Below are positions 7,797 to 17,356 of a DNA stretch of 47,755 nucleotides, piece after piece. The position numbers and the translations under genes were made by a program. The notes beneath the pieces were generated by a model that ran no database searches, was not told where the DNA came from, and worked only from the letters and a program-made list of their open reading frames with translations. Origin of the DNA: Lysobacter antibioticus HS124 (GTDB lineage: Bacteria > Pseudomonadota > Gammaproteobacteria > Xanthomonadales > Xanthomonadaceae); contig NZ_HG424521.1 in assembly GCF_000336385.2 (NCBI RefSeq), forward strand, positions 1 through 47,755, read 5' to 3'. Within the stretch, counting starts at the first letter, position 1; every line of letters starts with the position of its first letter.

Positions 7797-9284
7797 ATGA
7801 CTGAAGAAATCCTGGTCAACGTCACTCCGCGCGAGACCCGCGTCGCCGTGGTCGAGAACGGCATGCTGCAGGAACTGCACATCGAGCGCGGTTGGCGCCG
7901 CGGCGTGGTCGGCAACATCTACAAGGGCAAGGTGCAACGGGTCATGCCCGGGATGCAGGCGGCGTTCGTCGAGATCGGCCTGGAACGTGCCGCGTTCCTG
8001 CACGCCGCCGACATCGTCAAGCCGAACCAGAGCGGCGAGAGCGAGGGCGACGAGGCGCCGCTGCCGCCGACCCCGACCCGGCCGATCGCCGAACTGCTGC
8101 GCGAAGGCCAGGAGATCGTGGTCCAGGTGGTCAAGGACCCGATCGGCAGCAAGGGCGCGCGCCTGACCACCCAGCTCAGCATTCCCTCGCGCTACCTGGT
8201 GCTGTTGCCGCGCACCCGCGTAGTCGGGGTCTCGGCGCGGATCGAGGACGAGGGCGAACGCGCGCGGCTCAAGAGCCTGGTGACCTCGCTGGCGCCGTCG
8301 GCCGAACACCATGGCTACATCGTCCGCACCAACGCCGAAGGCCAGCCGGAAGAGGCGCTGGCCGAGGACATCGCCTACCTGAGCCGGGCCTGGTCGCTGA
8401 TCGCCGAGAAATCGCGCAGCTGCAAGGTCGGCGAGCGCGTCTACGAAGACCTGAGCCTGCCGTTGCGCGCGGTGCGCGACCTGATCCGGCGCGACGTGGA
8501 GAAGGTCAAGGTCGACTCGCGCGAGACCTGCGAGCGCCTGCGCAGCTTCGCCGCCCAGTACATGCCGGGGCTGGCGGAGAAGATCGAGCACTACACCGGC
8601 GCGCGGCCGATCTTCGACCTGTACGGGGTCGAGGACGAAATCCAGCGCGCGCTCGACAAGGAAGTGCCGCTGAAGTCCGGCGGCTACCTGGTGATCGACC
8701 AGACCGAGGCGATGACCACCATCGACGTCAACACCGGTTCCTTCCTCGGTCAACGCAACCTCGAGGAAACCGTTTACCGCACCAATCTGGAGGCGGCGCA
8801 GTCGGTCGCCCGGCAACTGCGGCTGCGCAACCTGGGCGGCATCATCATCATCGACTTCATCGACATGACTGACCTGGAGCACCGCCGCCAGGTGCTGCGC
8901 CAGCTCGAGAAGGCGCTGACCCGCGATCACGCCAAGACCACGGTGTACGAATTCTCGCCGTTGGGCCTGGTGGAGATGACCCGCAAGCGCACCACCGAAA
9001 GCCTGGAGCGCCAGCTCAGCGAGCCCTGCCACGAATGCGGCGGCCGCGGCACGCTCAAGACCCCGGAAACGGTGACCTACGAGATCTTCCGCGACATCGT
9101 CCGCCAGGTGCGCCAGTTCGACGCCGCGCGCCTGCTGGTGATCGCCTCGCCCAAGGTGGTGGCGCGGATCACCGACGAGGAATCCGCCGCGGTCGCCGAA
9201 CTGGAGGAATTCCTCGGCAAGTCGATCCGCTTCCAGGCCGACGACCAGTATGCGCAGGAGCAGTTCGATGTCGTGCTGCTCTGA
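7797..9284 (+). CDS. rng: Ribonuclease G
   Basis: A single-strand endoribonuclease of the RNase E/G family that matures the 5' end of 16S rRNA and takes part in mRNA decay. The 495-residue product starts MTEEILVNVTPRETRVAVVE, typical of RNase G, and has an S1 domain (about 38-125). The two metal-binding catalytic Asp residues are D310 (IDVNTGS) and D353 (IDFIDM), 43 residues apart as in RNase E. The Zn-link CHEC (C411, C414) joins protomers. It lacks the long disordered C-terminal scaffold of RNase E, so RNase G is the right call. It lies 81 bases behind maf and ends 3 bases before a GGGATT-type repeat element. Confidence 0.96.
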   Translation: MTEEILVNVTPRETRVAVVENGMLQELHIERGWRRGVVGNIYKGKVQRVMPGMQAAFVEIGLERAAFLHAADIVKPNQSGESEGDEAPLPPTPTRPIAELLREGQEIVVQVVKDPIGSKGARLTTQLSIPSRYLVLLPRTRVVGVSARIEDEGERARLKSLVTSLAPSAEHHGYIVRTNAEGQPEEALAEDIAYLSRAWSLIAEKSRSCKVGERVYEDLSLPLRAVRDLIRRDVEKVKVDSRETCERLRSFAAQYMPGLAEKIEHYTGARPIFDLYGVEDEIQRALDKEVPLKSGGYLVIDQTEAMTTIDVNTGSFLGQRNLEETVYRTNLEAAQSVARQLRLRNLGGIIIIDFIDMTDLEHRRQVLRQLEKALTRDHAKTTVYEFSPLGLVEMTRKRTTESLERQLSEPCHECGGRGTLKTPETVTYEIFRDIVRQVRQFDAARLLVIASPKVVARITDEESAAVAELEEFLGKSIRFQADDQYAQEQFDVVLL

Positions 9285-9287
9285 GGC

Positions 9288-9403
9288 GGGGATTGGGGAT
9301 TTGGGATTCGGGATTCGTGAAAGCGGGTCGGGGCGAGCCTGCGACCGACGCGGGTCGACCGTGCTTTTGCTTCTGCGAATCCCCAATCCCCAATCCCCAA
9401 TCC
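9288..9403. repeat. GGGATT-type inverted repeat element, copy 2
   Basis: The left arm (9288-9317) is tandem GGGGATTGGGGATTTGGG-type sequence ending GATTCGTGAAAGC; the right arm (9376-9403) is GAATCCCCAATCCCC-type, about 58 bases away. It has the same design as 4773-4860, and both share a TGCTTTTGC motif before the right arm. It fills most of the rng-yhdP spacer and could form a long stem in the transcript. Confidence 0.8.
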
Positions 9404-9428
9404 GGTCAGGACGCGGAGCGGCGCGCTG

Positions 9429-12400
9429 ATGCCCACCCCCCTGCGCCGCCGCCTGCGCATGGCCCGTCGTGGCGCCTTCTATGGCGTCGCGATCGTGCTG
9501 GTGCTGGTTGCGGTGTTGCTGGGGGCGGCGAGCCAGGTGCTGCCGCTGGCCGAGAGCCATCCCGAGCAGGTCGCGCAATGGCTGAGCCAGCGCGCCGGGC
9601 GGCCGGTGGCGTTCGATCGGGTGCAGACGCAGTGGACCCGGCGCGGGCCGTTGTTGCGCCTGGACGGATTGCGCATCGGCGAAGGCGCGCAGGCGTTCAC
9701 CATCGGCGATGCGGAAATGTTGGTGTCGGTCTACGCCGGCCTGCTGCCGGGGCAGTCGTTCTCCGAGCTGCGCCTGAAGGGCCTGGATCTGACTCTGGAG
9801 CGCGCCGGCGACGGGCGCTGGAAAGTGCGCGGTTTGCCCGGCCAGGACAGCGCGCCGCAGCGCGATCCGCTGTCGGCGCTGGAAGGCCTGGGCGAGCTGC
9901 AGGTGATCGACGGCAAGCTGGCGGTGATCGCGCCCAGCCTCGGCGTCGAAGCGCGCATTCCCAAGATCGACCTGCGCCTGCGCGTGGACGGGCCGCGCGT
10001 GCGTGCCGGCGCGCGGGTGTGGCCCAGCGTCGGCGTCGCCGGGGCGCCGTCGACGCCGCTGGACGCGGTATTGGATTTCGACCGCCGCCGCGGCGACGGC
10101 CGCGCCTACGCCGGCGCCACCCGCGCCGACCTCGCGGGCTGGTCGCCGCTGCTGAAACTGGCCGGAATCCGGATCGAGTCCGGCCAGGGCCGCGCCGAGG
10201 CCTGGGCCGAGTTGCGCGGGCACCGGGTCGCGGCGGTGACGGTGTCGGCCGCGCTCGACCGGGTCGGCCTGCGTGCCGAGCGTCACGGCGCCCACGCCGA
10301 TGCCGCGCCGGCGCGGACCGAATTCGAACATGTCGAAACCCTGTCGTTCTGGCGCCTGACCGAGCAGGGCTGGCGCTACGACGCGCAGCGCCTGCGCATC
10401 GGCAGCGGCGAGCAGGTGCAGACCCTGGACGGGCTCGCCGTCGCCGGCGGCGAGCGCTATGCCTTGCGCGCGCCGCGCATCGACGCCGGCCCGCTGATCG
10501 CCGTGGTCGCGCTCAGCGACGCCTTGCCCGAACGCCTGCGGCATTGGCTAGAGACTGCCAAGCCGCGCGTATCGCTGAGCGAGATCGCCGTGAACGGCCG
10601 CCGCAACGGGCCTCTGTTCGCCAGCGGCCGGATCCAGGCGCTGGGCTTCGACGCGGTCGGTTCCAGCCCCGGGCTGCAGGGCCTGTCGGGACGCTTCGAA
10701 GGCGATGCCGACGGCTTCGTGCTCGACCTCGATCCGGCCTCGCCGATGCGTTTCGACTGGCCGACCGGTTTCGGCGTGGCGCATACGGTCAGCCTCGACG
10801 GCCGCGTCGGCGGTTGGCGCGAGGGCGCCGGCTGGCGCATCGGCACCACCGCGCTGCGCGTGCAGGGCAAGGGTTTCGGCGTGCGCGCGCGCGGCGGCCT
10901 GTGGTGGCAGGGCGACGGCACCCGACCGTGGATCGACATCGCCGCCGACCTGGACCCGACCCAGGTACCGGTCGCCAAGGGCTTCTGGATCCGCGACAAG
11001 ATGTCGGCGCATCTGGTGCATTGGCTCGACACCGCCTTGGTCGGCGGCCGCCTGAGCGATGCCCATGCGGTGATCTCCGGCGACCTCGACGACTGGCCGT
11101 TCAACCGCAACAACGGCTTGTTCGAGGCCAGCGCCCGGCTGGAGGGCGCGGTGGTGAAGTTCCAGCCCGAGTGGCCGGCGGTGGAAGGGCTGGACGCCGA
11201 CGTGCGCTTCGTCGCCGACGGTTTCAGCGTCATCGGCAACGGCCGCATGGCCGGGGTCGGCGTGCGCCGGGTCGAGGCCGGCATCGATCGCTACAAGGAC
11301 GGCCGCCTGCGCGTCGAAGCCGACGGCGCCGCCGATGCGGCGCAACTGGTGGCCCTGCTCAAGCACAGTCCGCTGCAGAAGGACCATGCCGACACCCTGA
11401 ACAACGTGCGCGCCAGCGGCCCGGCCCAGGTCGGTTTCGAAATGGAACTGCCGCTGCGGCCCAACAGCCAGACCCGCATCGCCGGTACGGTCGCGCTGGA
11501 CAACGCCAGGCTGGCCGACCCGCGCTGGAAGCTGGCTTTCGAACAGGTGCGCGGCCGCGCCGAATACGGCCGCGGCGGTTTCCGCGCCGAAGAGCTGGCG
11601 GTGCTGCACGAGGGCGCGCCGGGCAAGCTGTCGCTGCGCGCCGGCGACGAGTACGTGCGCGACCGCGGCAACGTGTTCGAGGCCGCGCTCGACACCGCCT
11701 CCGGCGCCGACGAACTGATCGCGCGCGGCCCGGACGAACTGGCCTGGCTAAAGCCCTACCTGGACGGGCGCTCGCTGTGGACCGCGGCGATTTCGATTCC
11801 CAAGAGCCCGGGCGCGACTACCGCGGTCAAGGCCACCGGCGTGGCCGCGCCGGCGCCGACCGTGCTGCGCCTGCAATCCAACCTGGTCGGCACCGCGCTG
11901 AGCTTCCCCGCGCCGCTGGCCAAGCCGGCCGCGGCGAGTCTGCCGACGACCGTCGAAACCCCGTTGCCGCTCGGCAGCGGCGATGTGCGCGTATCGCTGG
12001 GCAACGTGCTGGCGGTTCGTGCGCGCACCGTCAACGGCCGCACCGGCGTGCGCGTGGCGCTGGGCAGCAACCGGGTCGACGAGGCGCCGCCGGCCGCCGG
12101 CCTGATCGCCACCGGACGCGCAGCGCAGCTCGACGCGGTCGACTGGATCGCGCTGGCCCACGGCGACGGCGGCAGCGGCGAGGGCGGCGGCCTGGCCTTG
12201 CAACGCATCGACGTCAGCGCGCAGCAACTGCAGTTGATCGGCGGCAACTTCCCCGACACCCGCATCATCGTCGCCCCGGCGCCGCGCGGCGCGACCGCGG
12301 TGCGTGCCGAAGGCGCGGCGCTGGAGGGCGCGGTGCTGATTCCGGGCGGCGAGGGCGGCGCCATCGCCGGCCGCTTCGCCCGCGTGCATTGGCGCGCGCC

Positions 12401-13340
12401 GGCGCCTGCAGGCGGCGCGGGGCCGAATGCAAGCGCGAGTGCGGCGGCGCCGGCGCACGCCGCGAGCGCGGGCCAGGATCAAGGCATGCACCCGGCGCAG
12501 ATTCCGGCCCTGCTGCTCGACATCGCCGACCTGCGCGTCGGCGACGCGCCGTTGGGCCAGGCCAGCGTGCGGACCCGGCCGACCGCGGCCGGCATGCGCA
12601 TCGAACAGATCAGCACGCGCGCGCCGAAGCAGGCCATCGACCTCAGCGGCGACTGGACCGGCCGCGGCGCGAACGCGCACACGCATCTGAACCTCAGCGT
12701 CGACAGCGGCGACGTCGGCGCGCTGATGAACGGTTTCGGCTTCGCCAACCAGATCGGCGGCGGCCGCGCCAAGGCCAAGTTCGAGGCCGGCTGGCCGGGC
12801 AGCCCGGCTGGCTTCGCCCTGGGCTCGCTCGAGGGCAGCCTGACCCTGGATGCGCGCGACGGCCGCCTGCTGGAGATCGAGCCCGGCGCCGGGCGCGTGC
12901 TCGGGCTGCTCAGCGTGGCCCAGCTGCCGCGCCGGTTGACCCTGGATTTCCGCGATCTGTTCTCCAAGGGCTTCGCCTTCGACCGGATCGGCGGCACGGT
13001 GCGCTTCGGCAACGGCAGCGCGCGCAGCGACGACCTCACCATCGACGGCCCGGCCGCGGCGATCTCGATCCGCGGCGCCGCCGACCTGCGTGCGCAGCGC
13101 TACGATCAGACCATCGAAGTACGGCCTAAGGCGGCCAACGTGCTGACGGCGGTGGGCGCGCTCGCCGCCGGCCCGGTCGGCGCGGCGATCGGCGCGGCCG
13201 CCAACGCAGTGCTGCAGCGTCCGCTGGGCAGCCTGGCTTCCAAGACCTACCGGGTCACCGGGCCGTGGAAAGAGCCCAAGGTCGAAGTGGTCACCCGCGA
13301 ACAGACCCGCGCCGCCGCCACGACGCCGCCGGCCGGCTGA
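9429..13340 (+). CDS. yhdP: YhdP-family AsmA-like protein (lipid transport to the outer membrane)
   Basis: A 1303-residue inner-membrane-anchored periplasmic protein of the YhdP/AsmA group. In E. coli YhdP, TamB and YdbH form bridges that carry phospholipid from the inner to the outer membrane. One N-terminal membrane helix (about residues 15-38, GVAIVLVLVAVLLGAASQVL) is followed by the very long beta-rich region of the family. The C-terminal segment GAGRVLGLLSVAQLPRRLTL then DFRDLFSKGFAFDRIGG is the AsmA-like signature, and it ends with GPWKEPKVEV. Gene order after rng and before tldD matches E. coli. Length is close to the E. coli protein (about 1266). An Ala-rich, lower-complexity insert lies near residues 995-1020. 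The start ATG has CGGAG upstream. Confidence 0.93.
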   Translation: MPTPLRRRLRMARRGAFYGVAIVLVLVAVLLGAASQVLPLAESHPEQVAQWLSQRAGRPVAFDRVQTQWTRRGPLLRLDGLRIGEGAQAFTIGDAEMLVSVYAGLLPGQSFSELRLKGLDLTLERAGDGRWKVRGLPGQDSAPQRDPLSALEGLGELQVIDGKLAVIAPSLGVEARIPKIDLRLRVDGPRVRAGARVWPSVGVAGAPSTPLDAVLDFDRRRGDGRAYAGATRADLAGWSPLLKLAGIRIESGQGRAEAWAELRGHRVAAVTVSAALDRVGLRAERHGAHADAAPARTEFEHVETLSFWRLTEQGWRYDAQRLRIGSGEQVQTLDGLAVAGGERYALRAPRIDAGPLIAVVALSDALPERLRHWLETAKPRVSLSEIAVNGRRNGPLFASGRIQALGFDAVGSSPGLQGLSGRFEGDADGFVLDLDPASPMRFDWPTGFGVAHTVSLDGRVGGWREGAGWRIGTTALRVQGKGFGVRARGGLWWQGDGTRPWIDIAADLDPTQVPVAKGFWIRDKMSAHLVHWLDTALVGGRLSDAHAVISGDLDDWPFNRNNGLFEASARLEGAVVKFQPEWPAVEGLDADVRFVADGFSVIGNGRMAGVGVRRVEAGIDRYKDGRLRVEADGAADAAQLVALLKHSPLQKDHADTLNNVRASGPAQVGFEMELPLRPNSQTRIAGTVALDNARLADPRWKLAFEQVRGRAEYGRGGFRAEELAVLHEGAPGKLSLRAGDEYVRDRGNVFEAALDTASGADELIARGPDELAWLKPYLDGRSLWTAAISIPKSPGATTAVKATGVAAPAPTVLRLQSNLVGTALSFPAPLAKPAAASLPTTVETPLPLGSGDVRVSLGNVLAVRARTVNGRTGVRVALGSNRVDEAPPAAGLIATGRAAQLDAVDWIALAHGDGGSGEGGGLALQRIDVSAQQLQLIGGNFPDTRIIVAPAPRGATAVRAEGAALEGAVLIPGGEGGAIAGRFARVHWRAPAPAGGAGPNASASAAAPAHAASAGQDQGMHPAQIPALLLDIADLRVGDAPLGQASVRTRPTAAGMRIEQISTRAPKQAIDLSGDWTGRGANAHTHLNLSVDSGDVGALMNGFGFANQIGGGRAKAKFEAGWPGSPAGFALGSLEGSLTLDARDGRLLEIEPGAGRVLGLLSVAQLPRRLTLDFRDLFSKGFAFDRIGGTVRFGNGSARSDDLTIDGPAAAISIRGAADLRAQRYDQTIEVRPKAANVLTAVGALAAGPVGAAIGAAANAVLQRPLGSLASKTYRVTGPWKEPKVEVVTREQTRAAATTPPAG

Positions 13341-13356
13341 ACGCCGGCCGCGACAG

Positions 13357-13382
13357 GGGCCGCCGGGATTGATCGGCGGCCC
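13357..13382 (+). terminator. GC-rich hairpin behind yhdP
   Basis: GGGCCGCCG (13357-13365) pairs with CGGCGGCCC (13374-13382). There is no clear T run, so termination is likely weak or Rho-dependent. The following spacer contains a possible -10 box (TAAGAT, 13475-13480) for tldD. Confidence 0.4.
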
Positions 13383-13508
13383 TCACGCCACCATCTGTCC
13401 TACGTTCCCGTTGCGCAGGGGCGCGCGATCGGCGTTTTTCGCCGTCCGCCCGTCCACGCGCCGTCCCGGCCGCCTAAGATGGCCCCACCACGACTTCACG
13501 GCTCCCTC

Positions 13509-14951
13509 ATGACCCTTCCTCTGCAGATCGCCGAAACCCGCCTCCTGCTGCCCGCCGGGCTCGACGCCGGCGGCCTGGAGCGCAGCTTCGGCGCCTTGCT
13601 CGGTCCGGGCGTCGATTTCGGCGATCTCTACTTCCAGCACGCACGCCGCGAGAGCTGGAGCGTCGAGGACGGCATCGTCAAGGACGGCTCGCATTCGATC
13701 GAACAGGGCGTCGGCGTGCGCGCGATCAGCGGCGAGAAGACCGGCTTCGCCTATTCCGACGAGATCAACGGCGAGGCGCTGCTGGCGGCCTCTCGCTCGG
13801 CGCGCGCGATCGCCCGCGAGGGCAACGCGCATGCGGCCCGCGCCCTGGTCCGCGGCGGCGGACGTTCGCTGTATCCCAGCGAAGACCCGATCGATTCGGT
13901 CGCCAACGAGACCAAGGTCGAAGCGCTGCGCCGGCTCGACAAGCTGCTGCGCGCCGCCGACCCGCGGGTCAAGCAGGTCATCGTCAGCCTCAGCGGCGGC
14001 GTCGACACCATCCTGGTGGCGCGCAGCGACGGCGTGCTGGCCGGCGACGTGCGCCCGCTGGTGCGGCTCAACGTGCAGATCATCGTCGAGCACAACGGCC
14101 GCCGCGAAAGCGGCTATGCCGGCGGCGGCGGCCGCTACAGCTACGCCGAACTGCTCGGCGGCGACCGCCCCGAGCGTCTGGCGCGCGAGGCGCTGCGCCA
14201 GGCGCTGGTGAATCTGGACGCGATCGACGCGCCGGCCGGGGTGATGCCGGTGGTGCTCGGCTCGGGCTGGCCCGGCGTGCTGCTGCACGAAGCGGTCGGC
14301 CACGGCCTGGAAGGCGATTTCAACCGCAAGGGCACCTCGACCTACGCCGGCCGCATGGGCCAGCGGGTCGCCGCCAAGGGCGTGACCATCGTCGACGACG
14401 GCACCCTGGAAGGCCGCCGCGGCTCGCTCAACATCGACGACGAGGGCACGCCGACCCACTGCACCCCCCTGATCGAGGACGGCGTGCTGGTCGGCTACAT
14501 GCAGGACACCCTCAACGCGCGCCTGATGGGCATGGCGCCGACCGGCAACGGCCGCCGCGAGTCCTTCGCCCATCTGCCGATGCCGCGCATGACCAACACC
14601 TACATGCTCGCGGGCAGCCACGACCCGGAAGAGATGATCCGCTCGGTCAAGAAGGGCCTGTACGCGGTCAATTTCGGCGGCGGCCAGGTCGACATCACCA
14701 GCGGCAAGTACGTGTTCTCGGCCACCGAGGCGTATCTGATTGAAGACGGCAAGATCACCGCGCCGGTCAAGGGCGCGACCTTGATCGGCAACGGCCCAGA
14801 GACCATGCAGCGGGTCCGCATGATCGGCCACGACCTGGCCCTGGACGAGGGCGTGGGCGTGTGCGGCAAGGACGGACAGAGCGTGCCGGTCGGCGTCGGC
14901 CAGCCCTCGCTGTTGATCGACCAGCTGACCGTCGGCGGTACCCAATCGTGA
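13509..14951 (+). CDS. tldD: Metalloprotease TldD
   Basis: The catalytic subunit of the TldD/TldE (PmbA) heterodimeric zinc protease, which degrades unfolded or flexible peptides and in some bacteria trims microcin or antitoxin peptides. It has 480 residues against 481 in E. coli. The zinc motif [11 protein letters not shown] is intact (H260, E261, H265), followed by [35 protein letters not shown] and the closing [18 protein letters not shown]. The second in-frame ATG (13509) was chosen; it gives the normal N-terminus [15 protein letters not shown], while the first (13479) adds ten untypical residues. Its partner pmbA lies about 0.9 kb away beyond yjgA. A hairpin (14950-14983) follows the stop. 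Confidence 0.96.
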   Translation: MTLPLQIAETRLLLPAGLDAGGLERSFGALLGPGVDFGDLYFQHARRESWSVEDGIVKDGSHSIEQGVGVRAISGEKTGFAYSDEINGEALLAASRSARAIAREGNAHAARALVRGGGRSLYPSEDPIDSVANETKVEALRRLDKLLRAADPRVKQVIVSLSGGVDTILVARSDGVLAGDVRPLVRLNVQIIVEHNGRRESGYAGGGGRYSYAELLGGDRPERLAREALRQALVNLDAIDAPAGVMPVVLGSGWPGVLLHEAVGHGLEGDFNRKGTSTYAGRMGQRVAAKGVTIVDDGTLEGRRGSLNIDDEGTPTHCTPLIEDGVLVGYMQDTLNARLMGMAPTGNGRRESFAHLPMPRMTNTYMLAGSHDPEEMIRSVKKGLYAVNFGGGQVDITSGKYVFSATEAYLIEDGKITAPVKGATLIGNGPETMQRVRMIGHDLALDEGVGVCGKDGQSVPVGVGQPSLLIDQLTVGGTQS

Positions 14952-14981
14952 GCGGCGCCGCGCTGCGGCGGGCGCCGCCGC

Positions 14982-15179
14982 TCAGCGCGCCGGGTCGAGC
15001 GCGCGCAGATCGCGCAGCGGCCGGCGCGGCGTGCCGTAGCGGCGCTTTATCGTCCGCGCCCGCAGCGCCAACCGCTTGAGTTCGTTCCTGTCCGCCGCCG
15101 GATGCTCCAGCGCGAAGGCGTCGCCGGCCGCGATGCCTTCGGCGACGAAGCGGGTGCGCCGGGTTTCGACGCGCAGCAA
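14982..15179 (-). CDS. Possible small ORF in frame behind yjgA
   Basis: After the TGA stop of yjgA the same minus-strand frame stays open for 78 more codons (15218 down to 14985) with strongly GC-ending third positions, like the neighbouring genes. No ATG or GTG occurs in it; TTG at 15179 is the only candidate start and has no good ribosome-binding site. The predicted 65 residues contain GDAFALEHPAADRNELKRLA and then a very basic tail. It could be a small coupled gene, an eroded C-terminal remnant, or chance in GC-rich DNA. I do not recognise the product. Confidence 0.3.
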   Translation of the reverse strand: MLRVETRRTRFVAEGIAAGDAFALEHPAADRNELKRLALRARTIKRRYGTPRRPLRDLRALDPAR

Positions 15180-15218
15180 GGCATCGTCGATGACCGCGGC
15201 GCTGGCCCGTGGCGCGGT

Positions 15219-15785
15219 TCAGTCCTGCTCGGGCAGCGCGTCGTCGGCGTCGTCGCCGGCCTCGCGCGCACCCAGGATCGCATCGCGCAGCTCGCGGTAC
15301 AGCTCGCGGAAAGCGTGCGGCGGCTTGTTGCGCTTGCGTTCGTCCAAGGTGTTGCGGACCAGTTGGCGCAGGCGCTGGCGATCGGCCTGCGGGTACTCAT
15401 CCAGCAGTTCGGCCAACGCGGCGTCGCCGCCTTCGAGCAGGCGTTCGCGCCAGTTCTCGACCCGGTGCATGGCCGCGACTTCGCGCCGCGCCGCCTCGCC
15501 GTTCTCGTCGAGCGCGTCGCGCAGCGCCTCCAGCACTTCGTCGTCCTCGCGCCGCATCTGCTTGGCCAGATACGCCAGCTGGCGCTTGTGGGCGATGTGG
15601 GCGGTGATGCGCTTGCACTCGCGAATGTGCGGCAACAGCGATTCAGGCACCGGCAGCTTGGCCAGCTGGGCCTCGCTCAGCGACACCAGTTTTTCGCCCA
15701 GGGCCAGCACTTCCAGCGCCTCGCGCCGGTTCTGGCTGCGGCTGGGGCTGAAGAATTCGCCGGTGTCTTCGTCTCTGCCGCGCAT
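15219..15785 (-). CDS. yjgA: Ribosome-associated protein YjgA (DUF615)
   Basis: A DUF615 protein that binds late 50S assembly intermediates and the 23S rRNA. The 188-residue product starts [18 protein letters not shown], and family segments follow: [56 protein letters not shown] and [17 protein letters not shown], then [15 protein letters not shown]. Size and ends agree with E. coli YjgA (183 residues). The ATG at 15785 has GAGAGAGG upstream. It reads opposite to tldD and pmbA and shares a 78-base divergent promoter region with pmbA, a common arrangement for yjgA and pmbA in gammaproteobacteria. Confidence 0.94.
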   Translation of the reverse strand: MRGRDEDTGEFFSPSRSQNRREALEVLALGEKLVSLSEAQLAKLPVPESLLPHIRECKRITAHIAHKRQLAYLAKQMRREDDEVLEALRDALDENGEAARREVAAMHRVENWRERLLEGGDAALAELLDEYPQADRQRLRQLVRNTLDERKRNKPPHAFRELYRELRDAILGAREAGDDADDALPEQD

Positions 15786-15863
15786 CGCAAAACCTCTCTC
15801 TAACCTGCAAACTGAACAAGAATCGGCGGCGCCCGCGGCGCCGCACAGCGTAAGGATAAGACA

Positions 15864-17252
15864 TTGAACGCAGTCGCCCTGAGTTCCGCCGCTCCGGCCC
15901 ATACCTTCGCCGACCCCGAAGCGCGCCTGGACGCGCTCGCCGACCTGTCCCAGCGCCTGCTGGCGGCGGCCCGGGCGCGCGGCGCCAGCCAGGCCGAGGT
16001 CTCCTGCTCGGAGGAGACCGGCCTGAACGTGAACGTGCGCATGGGCGAGGTCGAGACGGTCGAGGCCACCCGCGACCGCGGCATCGCCGTGACCGTCTAC
16101 TTCGGCCAGCGCAAGGGCAGCGCCAGCACCGCCGACCTGCGCGACGAGAGCCTGGAGGCCACGGTCGAGCAGGCCTGCGCGATCGCCCGCTACACCGAGG
16201 ACGACAGCGCCGCCGGCTTGGCCGACGCCGCGCTGATGGCCACCGATCTGCGCGAATTCGACACCTGGCATCCGTGGCTGATCGACGCGGACCGCGCGGT
16301 CGAGCTGGCCCTGGCCTGCGAAGCGGCCGGGCGCGCCGCCGATGCCCGGATCGAGAATTCCGACGGCGCTTCCATCGGCACCGGCGCCAGCCTCGGCGTC
16401 TACGCCAATTCGCACGGCTTCGTCGGCCGCGAGCGCAGCACCCAACACAGTCTGGGCTGCGCGCTGATCGCCGGCCGCGGCGATGGCATGCAGCGCGACG
16501 GCTGGTACAGCTCGGCGCTGGCCGCCGAAGACCTGGAATCGGCCGCCAGCGTCGGCCGCCGCGCCGGCGAACGCACCGTCGCCCGGCTTGCGCCGCGGCA
16601 GATCCCGACCGGCGAATACCCGGTGCTGTACGCGGCCGAAAGCGCGCGCTCGCTGATCGGCCATCTGCTCGGCGCGGTCAGCGGCGGCGCCCTGTACCGG
16701 CGCGCCAGTTTCCTGGTCGACAGCGTCGGCAGCGCGTTGTTCCCGTCCTGGTTTCAGCTCGACGAACAGCCGTTCCTGCCGCGCGGCTTCCGCTCCACCG
16801 CGTTCGACGCCGAAGGCGTGGCCACGCGCGAATCCTCGCTGGTCCGCGCCGGCGTGCTGCAGCGCTACGTGCTCGGCAGCTATTCGGCGCGCAAGCTCGG
16901 CCTGCAGACCACCGCCAACGCCGGCGGCGTGCACAACCTGCAGGTCGCCGCCAACGCCGGCGATTTCGACTCGCTGCTGCGCGACATGGGCCGTGGCTTG
17001 TTGGTCACCGAACTGATGGGGCAGGGCGTCAATGCGGTCACCGGCGATTACTCGCGCGGCGCCGCCGGTTTCTGGGTCGAGAACGGCGAAATCCAGTACC
17101 CGGTCGACGGCATCACCATCGCCGGCAATCTGCGCAACATGTTCGCGGCGATCGAAGCGGTCGGCAGCGACGTCGACTATCGCTCGCATGTGCGCACCGG
17201 CTCGATCCTGGTCGGACGCATGACGGTCGCCGGCGAATCGGCCGAAGACTGA
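15864..17252 (+). CDS. pmbA: Metalloprotease subunit PmbA (TldE)
   Basis: The non-catalytic partner of TldD; the pair matures microcin B17 in E. coli and clears the CcdA antitoxin. The 462-residue product has the TldD/PmbA fold but no HExxxH motif, as expected for this subunit. Diagnostic segments: [80 protein letters not shown] and [20 protein letters not shown]. The start is TTG at 15864, supported by AAGGA at 15852-15856; the frame has no in-frame ATG or GTG near enough to give the full family N-terminus. A weak hairpin follows the stop. Confidence 0.94.
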   Translation: MNAVALSSAAPAHTFADPEARLDALADLSQRLLAAARARGASQAEVSCSEETGLNVNVRMGEVETVEATRDRGIAVTVYFGQRKGSASTADLRDESLEATVEQACAIARYTEDDSAAGLADAALMATDLREFDTWHPWLIDADRAVELALACEAAGRAADARIENSDGASIGTGASLGVYANSHGFVGRERSTQHSLGCALIAGRGDGMQRDGWYSSALAAEDLESAASVGRRAGERTVARLAPRQIPTGEYPVLYAAESARSLIGHLLGAVSGGALYRRASFLVDSVGSALFPSWFQLDEQPFLPRGFRSTAFDAEGVATRESSLVRAGVLQRYVLGSYSARKLGLQTTANAGGVHNLQVAANAGDFDSLLRDMGRGLLVTELMGQGVNAVTGDYSRGAAGFWVENGEIQYPVDGITIAGNLRNMFAAIEAVGSDVDYRSHVRTGSILVGRMTVAGESAED

Positions 17253-17277
17253 GAACCGCTAAGCGCTATCGCACTGC

Positions 17278-17299
17278 GGATCGGGCGCGGCCCCGATCC
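17278..17299 (+). terminator. Hairpin behind pmbA
   Basis: GGATCGGG (17278-17285), 6-base loop, CCCGATCC (17292-17299). The stem is perfect but no T run follows, so intrinsic termination is uncertain. Confidence 0.4.
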
Positions 17300-17356
17300 G
17301 GTCAACCTAGGCTCAGCTGAGGCGTTCATCCTGGGAGTCCACTTCCGGGAGGCCGC

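Noticed and set aside
7125-10544. A minus-strand open frame of 1139 codons opposite maf, rng and the start of yhdP
   Set aside because: It runs antisense through three well-recognised genes, has a repetitive Ala/Gly/Arg/Gln/His composition and no domain; it is open only because of high GC at third positions of the real genes.
9035-13129. A plus-strand open frame of 1364 codons overlapping rng and yhdP
   Set aside because: Out-of-frame shadow of yhdP, extremely Arg-rich, without recognisable motifs.
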